Of a DNA stretch of 64,000 nt, positions 12,411-25,800 are shown in pieces. The notes beneath the pieces were generated by a model, which worked only from the letters and a program-made list of their open reading frames with translations, did no database searches and had not been told where the DNA came from. Source of the stretch: Hyalella azteca (lineage: Eukaryota > Arthropoda > Malacostraca > Amphipoda > Hyalellidae); assembly GCF_000764305.2 (NCBI RefSeq), contig NW_025936691.1:4784-68783 (forward strand), read 5' to 3'. How positions within the stretch are numbered: the stretch's first letter is position 1; each line of letters begins with the position of its first letter. A program made the translations under genes and the position numbers.

Positions 12411-13622
12411 GCTCCAGAATTTCACATGCGTATTCTACACTATTTCTATTTATTATTCCTGCATATGCTTCTTGCCAATTTTTCCTATCACGCTCTCTGC
12501 ACTGCGTTTTAAGTTCTTTGAAATTGTTATTTTTTACGATATCATTGTATTTCATTATTGCAGAATTACCCTATGCAGAAGAATTACCCTATCTTATTAA
12601 GAAGTATAAGTTGCAGTTTACATACATCGTTTTATCACCTGTCTTCCTGTATGCTAATTATTTGCTCTCAACACGTGGTGAAATGGATGGACTATTTCAG
12701 AGCTCTTAAAGGAAAAGCCAACTGAATTCAGCGTATCTATTTACTCTTACATTCCACTTCAAAATGAATAAACGTTTTAAAAATGAACTCTCCCTTGAGC
12801 TCGCGTTCATTGCTCGTCGGGAGTTCACGGGTGAACACTTTCAAATAGTGTTCAATAGTGTTGTTTCTGAACACGATGCTCTGGGAACAAGCGTCGTGCA
12901 CATATTTTCCTTGTATATAATAACATTCAAATGACTCGGCATTCATGTAATTTAGTGATATTTGGATTGATATCCTTTTAATTTCAAGGGGAATGCCTGG
13001 TTCACAATAAAACTTTAGATATGTTCTGCAAAATTAAAAAAAGTTGCGAACGAATCCAACAAAATTTCAGATTCTTTTTTACAACTCCGGCCCTCTGAAA
13101 CTGAGGTTTTTGTTTTGGTAAGCATTTTCTGAGCATCTTTCATGTATTACTAATTAAGACGCATTTTTTCACTTAGTAATTTCTCTCTAAACTGTTTACT
13201 AGAATTAAGAATAAGATTACGAGTTTTGGTTGGCTCGATAATATGTGAACAATTGGAACATTTTTGTTGCATTAGATCTACTATGTTAATATTTTTCTTC
13301 ATTGTTGACTAAACCTTTGACTATAAAGTCAGTAGTGACGGTTCGTTGTACATCAATTCCCATGTTGAGTAGCTTAGCGAAAATTTCAAGTAGTAGTTAC
13401 GAATACGCTAATTTCACCTTGTGACCATCGAGTAACTCAAAGCCTACATGTTTATTTATTGGCTTAATTTCTGCTATGCCAGATTTGCCCTAAGATTTTC
13501 CCACGGATATATTGTGATCAGCTAATATTCCGAGTTCATTTGTATACTAACTTCATGTGAATGTAAAGTCTTCGTATAAGATTCTGAATGACAGAAATAA
13601 GACTTGGTATCAGCGAGTACAA

Positions 13623-13628
13623 TTTATT
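13623..13628 (-). terminator. Candidate poly(A) signal of the dLp/BGBP gene
   Basis: The complement reads AATAAA, about 265 bp beyond the stop codon of the large minus-strand gene, a plausible 3'UTR length. Another match on the same strand lies near 13,451, so the exact site is uncertain. Confidence 0.35.
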
Positions 13629-13890
13629 TAATAATATGAATAAAGGAAGGAGTATAGAGATACTAATGGGTATCATAAATAAGACTTATGGATATTTTAC
13701 TTCCATTTTCGTGCTAAACTACGTTAACTTGGAAGTCAATTAGATTGCCTTCGCATAAAGTTAGCAACCAATATCCGGTAGGTTTCACTTTTCTTAGTAT
13801 GAATATAGTTGAGAAACTCATCGCCAGCCTAAACTCGTCCTCGCTGGCAAAATGGTGTTCTTAATAATAATTGTTAGTTAGATTAGCAGC

Positions 13891-16800
13891 TTAGAGGGCA
13901 TAGAGGCTCAGGAAAGATGCCATTGAAGGATCTGACATGATGTGGAAGCGATTTGTCTTGCCCAGGTGACGCTGCTGAGTCTGGATGTCGACCTCGTAAG
14001 GGGCCTTAGTGCGTATGCGGTAGCTGCCCGCGTAGTCCAGGTCGTCGATGAGAACGCGGCCAGCAAGTTTGCGGCCAAAATCATCACTGGTGTTCTCGTA
14101 TCCAAAGCCAAATTTTGTTTCTCCGACAATCACAGTTACTTCAGCACCAGTTTTGTCCAAGGGTGTTTTCAGTTCACCTACGATCTTTCCAAGCCCTTGT
14201 AAGGGGGTTTGGATTTCCAACGAGGTGTTATGGCCGTCTGAAGTCAGTTTGGACTTGAACGCGAATCTGTTGGTATAGTGGCCAAGGGGATCATTGACGT
14301 AGAAAATTAAGTCAAACCCATCTTTGCTTTGGTACTTCAATCCAGCATTCAGCTTTTCGTAACCGTGGATAGGAGTCAATGTTTCCAATTTCGCTTCAAC
14401 GCTGCCTAAATCTTTTGCGGCAACATTCAACTTAGCTGCATAAGTTTTCTCGTTGTATCGAAGGGCGACTTCAGTTTCCTTTTGTCCGAAGGAATTTCCA
14501 TTCATAGATGCCTCTACTTTAGCAATCATTCCTGGTATTAGAGGGGTATTCAAGATTGCTGCCATGTACTTCTCATTTTGATCCAGTTTGATGTCAAAGA
14601 TATGGCGCTCTTCTTTGAATTGCATTTCAAACATGGCTGCTACGATGTCATTCATATCTATGTCAGCAGTGAAGCTGACTTTGCCGAAGTTCAGTGAAGC
14701 TGTCTCTACGTCAATCAGGAGGAAAGCCGAATTCTCTCCGTACTTGTAACCAAATTTGAGGATTTCTACTGCTTCACCTATCTTGACAGTCTGGACTATC
14801 ATGTTGATTTGATCAACGAATTCGGCCAACATTTGGTAAGATACGTCGTGTTCCAACCATGGTGTAGAAAGCAAAAAGTCGAATTTACAGAAAGTTCCAG
14901 GAGTGTTGACGACACTTGAATAATGTGGACTTGGTTTCTCCAGTGAAGCTTCGATCTTGTGCTCTCTGTAACGAACCGAGCGAAGATTGATGCCAGCTAC
15001 GAATGTTTTCGTCGGGGGACGCTCGAAAAAGATGTCCATCTGCGCAGTATCAATTGAAGAATCAAGCCCTAGAGTTATCCTCAGTCCATTTTGTCGGTTC
15101 ACATTAACGTATGCGTTCTGCGTTGTTTCGGAAATCAGTGTAATTTCTGCCATGAAATTTTCGCGCAAGTAGTTTTGTGGAATGATATGTCTCAAGCTAA
15201 TCATCTTTCTTCCACTCGTAATTGGACTGTCAACCATGATATTCAATTGCGCATCCATATTCGCTCTCTCTAATTGGAAGGAGTAACCGAGAACATGAGT
15301 GATCTTTTGATAGTTGGCGGTGATAGTCATAGATTGAGGCACGTTTCCAGTGAAAGTAATTGATACCGGACTGTCGAGGTGAGCAGACTGGATATTTGCT
15401 TGAGCATTCATTTGCGTACCAATGAAAGTCCAGTCAAGATTGGCTTCGTTCTCAAAGAAGACTATCATTGAAGACAATTTAGTCGCTGCAACTTCTTTTT
15501 GGAAGTCGAATCTCAAGTGAATTTTCTCGTAAGATGCCGCAGTTTCAAATTTGATTTCCGTGAAAATATTTCCCCCTGCGAAATTATGCCCGTATACAAT
15601 GTTGTACGAGCCAGACGGATAATCCACTCTGACGGAGCCGCTTACGTTTACAACTGATACTACATTGAATTTTCCGGTGAGTTTCACTTCCGACAGTGAT
15701 ACAATTGGAGTTTTGATTTTCAAGTAAACTTCGACCTCTGACCTTGGTCGTCTGGGGAGTTCCAGCTCAATTGAGTATAGTTGTCCCGCGTAATCGATGG
15801 CACCCACAATTTTATCCATGTTAACATTGCCCTCCAAATCAATCAAAACCTTCAAATTAGAGCGTAATGGAAGATATATTTCGCTTCTAGCTTTCAATTT
15901 TGAATCCACATTTGAAACGTTGAGAGTTCCTCCAAAGTTATTGTATCCAGGCAAGCTAGTTGTCACGAGGAATTTTCCTTCAAAGTACTCGTATCCTTGC
16001 TTGTAGACGGATGTTTCGACTGAAACCTTTGTGCCGAACACATATCCTTCGATTACAAATTTCTTTCGGTTTCCAGTATTCACTACATCCCTTTGGATTG
16101 ATAGATTGTAGTCATTGAATCCGACTTCTGCTGAAAATCCTTCATCCGTAATTGATCTTTTCATTCTTAAACTATAGTCTCCGAATCGAGCTCGTACGCC
16201 ATCCGAGTTGTACTCGATACTAGCTTGGGTCTTCTTGCCAGGTTCCAGCTCAACTTGGTACTTGATGTTAAGGATATTAGCTCCCGAGAAACTGTACTCG
16301 AGATCAAAGGCTGCATCTTGTACTCCTCGGCGGGGTGCCGAAATTCTCCCGGAAATGCCACGTCTGAAATTATCTTTAGGAATGTAAGCTACCGTTAGTT
16401 CTCTGTCTTCTCCAATGCCGAGGGTGATTGTTCTTTCTTCACCATCTTTGCCGATTCCAATGATGATGCCCGGTAAGTCTGTCAAAGTACTATCAATTTG
16501 GCTCCTCAAATAAAATCCAGTAGCTCCACGTCGCTCAAAGAAGTTCTGCATTTTGAAGTGGAAATCGTTCACTTTAATTTCGAAAAGCCCGTTCCTCTTT
16601 TGGAGATTGAGTTCAGAGTCTAGTGTGACCTCAAATATTTGAACAAATTCTAAGTTAGATTCTGACTTCAGGTGGAGCATCAAGTGTTCGCTGTTTCGAT
16701 ATCCGTCAAGATCAAATGCCACTCGCTTTCCCAGAATTTCCAGCTCAATATGTGCGATATCTGCGGGTTGTGTTCCTTGACCAGAAATTATTGAGCCTGG

Positions 16801-19800
16801 ATTGAAGTCGAATCCTATCTTAACTGGCTCATTGGAAGTTGGCGTGAAGAGGATTTCGAAAGAAGTTCCATCAGTCTTTACTTCGGCCTGGCCCGTGAAG
16901 CTGTAGGCAATGTCGTTTCTTTTGTAGTGCACTTCACCTTTCCTATCCTTCCAGGATGCATCCAAACTTAACGTTCTTACGAATGTGAAAGGAGTTTCAA
17001 GAGTAACTTTGAGATTTCCAGCTCGCTGAGAAGCGATTTCCAAGTTGATATCCATATTCAGAGCTACGTCTCCTCGAAGGTATCTTAGTGTAACAGTTTT
17101 GCGATTCCTGTCCTGCAAATTGTATACGAGAGATCCTGTGATGCGCTCGAAGCCAGGGAAAGGAGTAGTTAATTCGCTAGTGATGCTGCCCGCTTCAATG
17201 TTGAAATTGAGCTTGATTTCCTTCGTGGGGCCCTGAGCTAAGAAGTTATAATGCACGCCGTCCTGGAAATTAGCCTCTACAAGGATCTTTGCCCTTGGAA
17301 GTAAGCGGAAATGAGACTCAAACTGAATTTCAGCCTTCAGTTCAGTTTCGGAAACATTTCTGGTCCATTTGATGCTTACTCTCTTGTCATCATTCCTGGT
17401 GTATTTCACTTCTGCCTTGGCTTTATGAAAGTCTCTGACATCGTACTGACCTACAATTGTGATATGACCGAGAGAAATTGTCTGGATGTCGACATTTCCA
17501 GAGAGCTTTGTGAATTCCTTATTCCTGTTCCACTCTGCCTTTAGGTGCGATTCTCTTCCCATTAGCTGGCCAATGATGGTGAATTTCCTGTTTTTCTTAT
17601 CCCTGAAATCGTGGCCAAATGTAATATTCACATCTCCAATGCTTGGCAAGTGAAGCGATGCAGTTTGTTCTGTGTGAACGTTCGTAATATCACTTACGTC
17701 AAGGTTGACAGATATGTGATTTGTATCCCATCTGATGTTCACTTTGATGAAAGCTTTTTGGTCAAAATTGTACTCTTCTTCAACCGTGACGTGCGTAAAC
17801 TCTGGGATGTTCGTATGAGCTTCGAAGCTCAGGACGGCGGACTTTGTTTCTGCAGTTATCTTTAACCTCTTCAGAGTGTAAGTTCCGCTGTATTGCCCGA
17901 CCTCAAAGGAACCGTCACCAGACAAACCGCTGCTGTCACGTTTCCACTTCACTGATCCTGTTAAAGGATTCGCCATGAAGCGCGAGGCTTGGAATCCATA
18001 TTCAGTCTCTCCTTCAGCTAATCCACTGAATTTTCCTTTTAATTTAGCCATAACAAATCTTTCTTGCGTTCCAACTTTGAGGTAGTAATCTCGAGTCCTT
18101 TGTTCAGGAGTGTACGTTTTGTAGATACGCCAGGCAACAATTACTGGTGTATCATTCCTCCTGTCTGAGGTTATTTGAATATCACCCTCGCGGAAATACA
18201 TCTTTCCTCTGGCTGTATACTTTACACGTGCAGCCTCAAAGTTAATCACTGCATTTTCATGATCCGTGAAATCCCACGATCCAGCGAGATGAGACCACCA
18301 ATACGCTCTCTTCAAAGGCGTTGTGATTCTCAAATCATAGTCACCAACTTGAGGTCTGCGCAGATCAATGTTATAATTGGAGTCCAGGACGTATAGTCTA
18401 TTACCTGGGAATGTGGCTTCTATTTTAACTTTCTTCGGTGATCCGGTACGGTCAACGTCAATATGCGCAGTCACGGTACGAGGCAGAGCTCTGAATGAAT
18501 TGTTTACCACGACATCTAGAGTACCTTTAGTGGGCAGGTTACCGGTGCCTTGGGCTTCAATTTTGAACTCATGTCCGTTTCTGGTGAAAGAAAACGAAAG
18601 CATTTCGAATCCTTGACGATGGAAATGGATGACCGAGTGATTCTCTCCTCTTCGTGCATCAATTTGCAGATGAGCTTTGCCGGCTTCTCGTTCGAATTCG
18701 AGCTTCAAAACCTGAACTCCGTTTCTTTCTAAACTCATATTGGCTTTGATGGAGTTCTGGCCCAGAATTGCTTCGTACTGATAGTTAAAGGTGCGCCAGT
18801 TTGGGAAACGACTTGAAACACTCAAGCTTCCTTTCATTAGCGAAAGATCCGCTTTGATGATGGTTGGTTCTGCAGGATTGGGTACGAAGATATCAACAGT
18901 CAGTGAGCGCCTCGAATTGATCAAAACGTGGAATTCGGAATTGGATGTGATTTCAAGTTTTAACTCTTTCCGGCGAAGATTGAGTTTCAGTAATGCCGTA
19001 ATGCTTTCAAATTTCTCATTTGGAGTCGTAATATCGAATTTCAGATCACTCTCTGTAGGACTGTAAGTGCCTCCTCCTCGAATGGTCGACCTGGGCTGTA
19101 CTTTCGCACCAGATAAATAAGGCAAAAGTTCATCTTTGTGAATTTCTCCAATGAAAAACAAAATGTCCCAAGCAGGAATGACTGCATCCAAAGTTATGTC
19201 GTACTGTCTGCTCCTGGATGAAGGAGTGGCGGTGAAGTCAAAATGAACATCGCTTGAGCGTTTGTAATGCAAAGCGAACCCTCCAGCATCTGGCTTCTCT
19301 ATTGTTAAGGAAGCATCATTAAGGGCTGGGTAGTCGGAGGCGATCTTGACGGTTAGTGAATTGAAACTTGCATGAATGCCACCGCTAGCTCTGTCGTTCA
19401 TCATGGTGAATTCAAGAGAACGTTTTGATCTGTTGAGAGCACCTCTTGTTTGGAAATTTTCAAAGCCATTTATAAGGCTTCTGACCCTCAAGTCCATTTC
19501 ATCATTGACGAGTTTTCCGCTCAATGAGATCATCTTAGTCTGTCCTTCGTCTTCCATTGAAATTTCAAGCATTTTATCTTCCCTGCTTGCATCCCATTTG
19601 ACACAGAACACCAAATCATTGAAACCATCGAACGGTGTTTTCAAACCAACCTTCATGAACCCTTTGGAAGGCCCAAAATGAGCACCAGCATCAAGTTCGA
19701 CGTACGAATCCGCATTTTGCAGTTCTACGTGTATCATTTTCTCTGGATCTTCTTTATTGTACTTCGCACCGATTTTATAGGTATAGTTATTGTACCCAGA

Positions 19801-22800
19801 ATTGAAAGAAAGACCAATGATTTCTCTTGTGTTCCAGTAATCCGCGGACAGTATAAACTTACGAAGGATGCTGAAAGGAGTCTTAATTTCTAGCAGGGGA
19901 TGAGTTAACGAATATCTCATCTCCAACTTTGACTCGCATTCACCCATGGTCACTTCACCGTTAATGTATTTCTGGGCAATGTCAATTTCACCTTTAGCAG
20001 CCAGCCGTTCGTAACCTGCGAAAGGCGTCACAATTTCCGCTTCAATGAGTTTATCTGTCATTCCAGCTTTTGCTCCAAATTTATACGCCGTCGCGAACAA
20101 CTTTGCTTCAATGAAAGCGCTCATAGCGTTATTAGTTTCATTCACATCAAACGCGCTCTTTAAACCAAATTCTTCGTGAACGAAAGGCACTATAAGCCAA
20201 ATAGATGCACTTCGCCTATTGTAGTCAAAGAAAAATGAAAGTTTTTCTACTCTCTCATTGTATATTCCTTCGATGTTGAAAATCCTGGAATTTTCGGTAA
20301 AGTCATAGTTGGCATTAAGTTCGATATTCACGCCAACACAGCCAAGGTTCAACGCGACTTTCATATCTCCCTGAAGATCTTCATAAACTGCCATCCAGGT
20401 GAGTTTGCTTTCCTTGTCATTTACCGCTAGAACGATGGACCCTTCAGTTGGGGTATTTGCGCTAGCTAAATTATACTTTAAAACTACAGAATTGTAGCCA
20501 GGGAACGGAGTTTTCAGTGTGAATGACTTAGCTTCGGGTGCCAGAGTGTAGTCGAGGGAAATTTTGCGTTCAATTCCATCATAAAGGTACGTCAACTCGT
20601 ATCCATTGATTGTTGCCTCGCCGAGAATGTTTATGACACCGAACCCTTGTGAAGGAGTCTCAAGTTTCAATTTAAAGTACTGTTCTCTCATATTAATGTC
20701 CCCACTCACTCGATATGTATTCTTTCCAATTCGGAACTCTCCGAAGGTTCTCGCTTGGTGGTCACTATCGAAGTTAAGGTCACCGGTGAATGTGATTTCT
20801 TTGTAGTTATCAAACGGAGTTTTCATATTAAGCAGAATATTCTCGCGGTTCAACTGCAGAAGGGCTGAAATCGGCTCTCTGTCGCCAAAGTTCAGAATTG
20901 AAATTTGTGCCGTTTTTGTGTTTGCTGACCAGTTATAGTTTCCGGCAAACGAGAAGGTAATGATGTCCTGGAAATCGTTTGTCGGTAAAGTCAGATTTAT
21001 TTTTGCATTTACTTTTCCGTACTCTTGTTGTATTTCTGCTTTGCAGCCGTACGTCTGCGTGGCTGTACTCACTTCAATTTCTAAAGATTTTCCTGTTTCA
21101 GCAGTAGTGAATGCGCCCACAATATCCAATTTTTCTAGGTGTTCAAATGGAGTCTCTATGTTGATATCAAATCTTGGTGTTTCCCGGCTCATTACAAGGT
21201 TACCTGTGAACTCTATTTCATCCTCGTCGACATTCATTTCCCATTCTCCAGAGATTTTCGGTCCATTCTTCTCAACCTTTCCAGCAAATGTAATTATTTT
21301 CCAAGCAGTTGCTGTTGATTCCACTTTTCCTTTGATTTCGTTGTCGTCTGTGACCAATTCGATTGCATATTCTTGACGCTGGCTGTTAAGAATTCTATAC
21401 AAGCTTGCTTTGAAATGTTCTTCTTCAACATGCAATTCAAGTCCAATTTCTAATTCCGTCAGTCCTTCGAAAGGTGTCGAAAGATTAGTTAATAGCTTCC
21501 ACTGCCCTGCTTGACCGTTATTTGAAACCAAAGAAAAAGAAACTTTCTCGTCATTGCGGTATATTTCCGTGTGCAATTCTTTCTTATCACTCGAGAAGTC
21601 AAATCGTATTTTTGCTCCAATTTTCTTGTACTGCTCCAGATGACTTTCTCCCGAAATTGTCACCTCGGAAGTTGCCCAATCGAGTGCAGTCGCTTCGATT
21701 TTGCAGTTCATAGAACGGTTTTCCAGATTTGCAGATATCTGTATAGTTTTGGTGTTACCGAGATTATATTCAAATCTCAAATATCCGTACGTGAAGTCAG
21801 AGAAAGGCGATGAAAGCGCCAAAGAAAAGTCGCCAATTTGTGGCTGGAAATTATACTTACCCTTGATTTCAGTAACGGAGTGATCTCTCATGAAACGCAG
21901 CAAATACTCAGAATCGTCGTAAAATAAAGTAAAGGCATGGTCATACACAATTCTAAATTCACCATTGATGGTTGCTGAGTTTTCTTGAGCCTGTGCAGAT
22001 AAATTGATGTAGAAGTCAGGCAGATTCATTTTAAAATTCAGCTGCTTCGATTCACGCCCCCTCAGATTGTAGTCGGCAGATATTTCAGATCTGATGCGTT
22101 CGAAATAAGCAAATAAGTGTGTTACATAAATAAAACCTGCATGCCTTTCGAAATTCCATGTGACAGAAAGGTCGTTGATCACAGAAAAGATTGATGAACT
22201 TATTTCAAGATTATTTTTTGTGAGCTTGCCCTTGATATCAATCTTCTTGTTGTTGACTACACTGGCAATGTGCGCATTAGAAATGTCGGGGTTGAAAGCG
22301 TAATCCAGTTGCAGTTTCAACTCGTTGAGGTTGACGCATGGGATGTCCAGTTCCAAAATAGCCATACCATTTCGTGGTGTAAATCTAGAGAAAGATAATT
22401 TTCCTTCGTACGATCTGTCAGTCTCTAGGGTGACCTTAATGTCAGTCTGTTCTGGTCCTGTAGTGAGCTCACCTTCAATCCCGAGAGGGTAAGATAAGTA
22501 ATCTGAAGCAACTTGTACTCCACCACGTACTCCAGAAACCGTTTTTTCCCCCGTAATGTTGATTGTCGTTATCTTGGACCCTTTCGTAAATGAAATCTTC
22601 AGGTTACGGGGCAATGATTTCTTGTAAATTGCATCAAATGAAATATTTTCCCAGGTACCACTTTCAAAATCGAAGTTGACAGAACATTCTTCAGGTAGAC
22701 AAGTACATACCCCTTTAATTGTGACCAAATTTTCACCGTATTTTAAATTGACCTCTGGTGTATAAACGGAGCCATCGCTCTCATATTTGATCTTTAATTC

Positions 22801-25800
22801 CGCGTCCTCCGTCCAGCTTGATGACAATTTCATATCCCCTCGTACGAACACGTTGTCTCGGAGTTCCATTCCAAATGAGCCTTGTCCGCGAATGAAAGTT
22901 CTTCCTAGTTTCCAATCGAAGTTGTGTGAGTAGTTCTGTCCAGTGGCCGCCATTTTGTTGAAAAGTTCATTACCATTTATTGTTATCCTGTTAACCCAAT
23001 TGAGTTTATCTGTTAAACGGAATTCGTGATTAATGTTGAAATCAATATTTCTGCCTCTTAGCTTACAACTTGTGACGTAATTGTTCCCAATCAGTTCGTG
23101 ATCCACACCAAATTTGAACACTTCAGAGTCACTTGAAGCCCACGCTCCTCGTAGCTTACATTTCCACTGTTGTATGTCATAGAAGCCGTTGATGGATGCC
23201 TCCCTTTCGATGTCATCCAAGGAAAATTTGAAATTTGCGTCGATGCTATTAGGACGAACTGCAAATCGCGTCTCAATCGTTCCTCGAGTGTCTGGAGTTG
23301 CAAGAGATCCTGACAACGTGAATTTTCTGGGATTTCCTGTTTGGATAAAGTGTCCCTTAACTGAACCGCTGGACCTCCAGAATCGAGTAAATTCGAATTC
23401 AGTTTCCAACTCTGTTTGTTCACGTACGGTCACCGAAACCACACCTGTTATTGGAGATCTATCGGGTAGGATGATTCTCAGGTTCCCGACGAAGTTGCTA
23501 TTATTTGGTTTCAGCGTCAACTCGGTGGTGACCAACATTTTAATCACGGACGTGCCATATTTCACTTCAACGTCGATGTTGTTGGTAGAGTGCTCACTTC
23601 TAATACCAGCAGCTAAGGTTAAAGACTCGCCGATGAATGGTTTCGAGTATAAAGTAAACTGAGCTTTATTTTCATCAGGTTGATAGTTGATTTCATATTG
23701 GAAGACTGCATTTAGGTCACCATATTTTATTTCAATTTTGTTAGTGCGTGTGACGACGTGGTTTACATCGATTGAAATGTCTTTGGTGAAAGGAGTCACC
23801 AGATTCGCTTGAATGGTGCGAACATCCATTTCAAACGAGGTTTTCAGGCTTCCGGACAGCAGTTCTTTCTCGTCAACTGTTCCGCGAATGAAACTGTCAA
23901 CATTGAATCCCGTTCTGCTGTGATTCATCTGGAAAAGGAGACGTTTGGTTCCAAAAATTGTTTCATCGCAGTCCAGAGAAGCTTCGAATTCTACTTTGCT
24001 CTTTTGGTTGTTGCTCGCTATTTGGCCGCTTGATTCGAATGCAACCACTTCTTTGCTCATTGCCGTAAGGCTCATGCTGCTATAAAATTCGTTTTTGGTT
24101 TGTCTTCTCAGTGTGAAAACGAGTGCATTTTTTTCGTACTGCTCGAAAGGTGTCTCCAAAGAGGCCGTAAATTTGATATCCTTGCCTGCGAAGTAATTTA
24201 TTTTCCCAGTTATCACACGGATGGCATCGAGATGAACAGTCAGTTTAAAACCGTTTTCTTCTAGTTCTCCAAGGAAACTCTTCTCAATACTGCCAAACCT
24301 GCGGAATACATTACATCGGATAAAACTCAAAACTGTGTATCACAAGTTATTTATGGAAACTCAGTAACACGATATTATCTTACCTCATTTCAGTTTTGGG
24401 ACAGGTTGATTTACCAGATGAAACATTTTTTTGGTGGACATAGCTCCTGTCTGCAATGGTAGCTCTAAATTTCTACTTTTGTTCGAATTACTTGAAATAT
24501 TCTTACTTGAAGTTTCCAGAGGCAGAGGTGGTCGAGAGAGCGCCTGATATCAACATGTCTCTGCCATTCCAAGCACCGGCCACTGACACTGACTTCCTTT
24601 CTCCTTCAGAAACAATCTGTGTTTGTCGAAATTGAAATGATTCATAGAGAATTAATGCTCCTATAGTAGTTTCAACTTACGAGTAAGTAGCTAGAAATAA
24701 TTTATAGAATTAAATAGATTTTATTTAATAAACATTGAATACCGTTTTTGTTTTGAAAACGATATTCGAAGCTGCAACATTCTTCCGTTTCAAAATATTA
24801 TTGCATTTAATATCTAAAAGATAATTATTCCTTTAATTATTCCTTTTCGATGGCAATGAGTTTCGTTACACATGTAATTCCGCAATTTTTATTGCAATAT
24901 TTATACATCTATAAATATTGAGATATAAATGCAACTACTTTTTGAAACCATCTGCTTAGAGATATATTCTTAGCCTGGGTTCTAGAGTGAGATCGATCAG
25001 TAGTAGTTACTTCCAGCTGAATGACATTGTCTTCTTAAATTTATTTTATTATGGCAGGTCATTTCAACGATATATCCTTACCTTTGCCTCTAGAGTAAGA
25101 TCATTGGTGTTGATGCTGAGCGATGTCTTAGTTGCCTCCAGTTTGGCGAAGTAGGGCGAGGCGCCAGGGATGGTCATCCTTCCGTCGAAGAGCGCGCGCT
25201 GTGCGTCTGCAGAGACGACGGCGTTGAGGTCGCCGGCGACATCACCGAAGCTGAACTTGGCCCCCAGCGCGTGATGTAGCGACTGCCCCCACACCGACGT
25301 GTCTCGGTAGTTTGCGTCCAAGTTCCATTGTACGATATTGAAGCGGCCAAGTACCTGTTGCGGGAAAAAGGCACGGCGTTAGTAGATATATTGAGTAGAG
25401 ACAACAAGCTAACAGTATCTCCGCTTTCTTTATGATATTATGTATGTCACATCGTAGTTATACGTTTCATAAGTATTCGTACAGCTCATCAGAGCAGTGT
25501 GAATTCTTGTCCGGCTACTAAAAAATTCTAGTCTGATAGCTGAAAGATAACTGAAAAAGTATACTATCATTTGTATCTCGATAGCTCCAATTTATCCACC
25601 AATCTCCTTTCTGAAACAAGGTTCAAATGAAATCAGACCAGCTGTCAGTCGGAGAAAACTCATCACTTGAAATTATAATGCCTCATTTTTAACAATTTGA
25701 ATGTGTTTTTTCCCAATATTTGTCGTTGTTTATATTAAAAAGTATTATTCAAATTGTACAAGTTCAAATACTCCGCTTACCTGCGCAGTGTAGTGATTGT

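Larger units (their letters stand above)
5331..13600. other. Intergenic region between STIMATE and dLp/BGBP (convergent genes)
   Basis: This is AT-rich sequence without a supportable gene. The STIMATE 3'UTR occupies the left part; one candidate poly(A) signal (aataaa) is at 6562-6567, which would place the 17-bp minisatellite inside the UTR. Other contents are a MITE at 8771-8918, an AT palindrome near 9080-9135 and a 38-bp tandem array at 12,281-12,410. Open frames here are short, AT-driven and have no recognisable domain. Confidence 0.5.
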
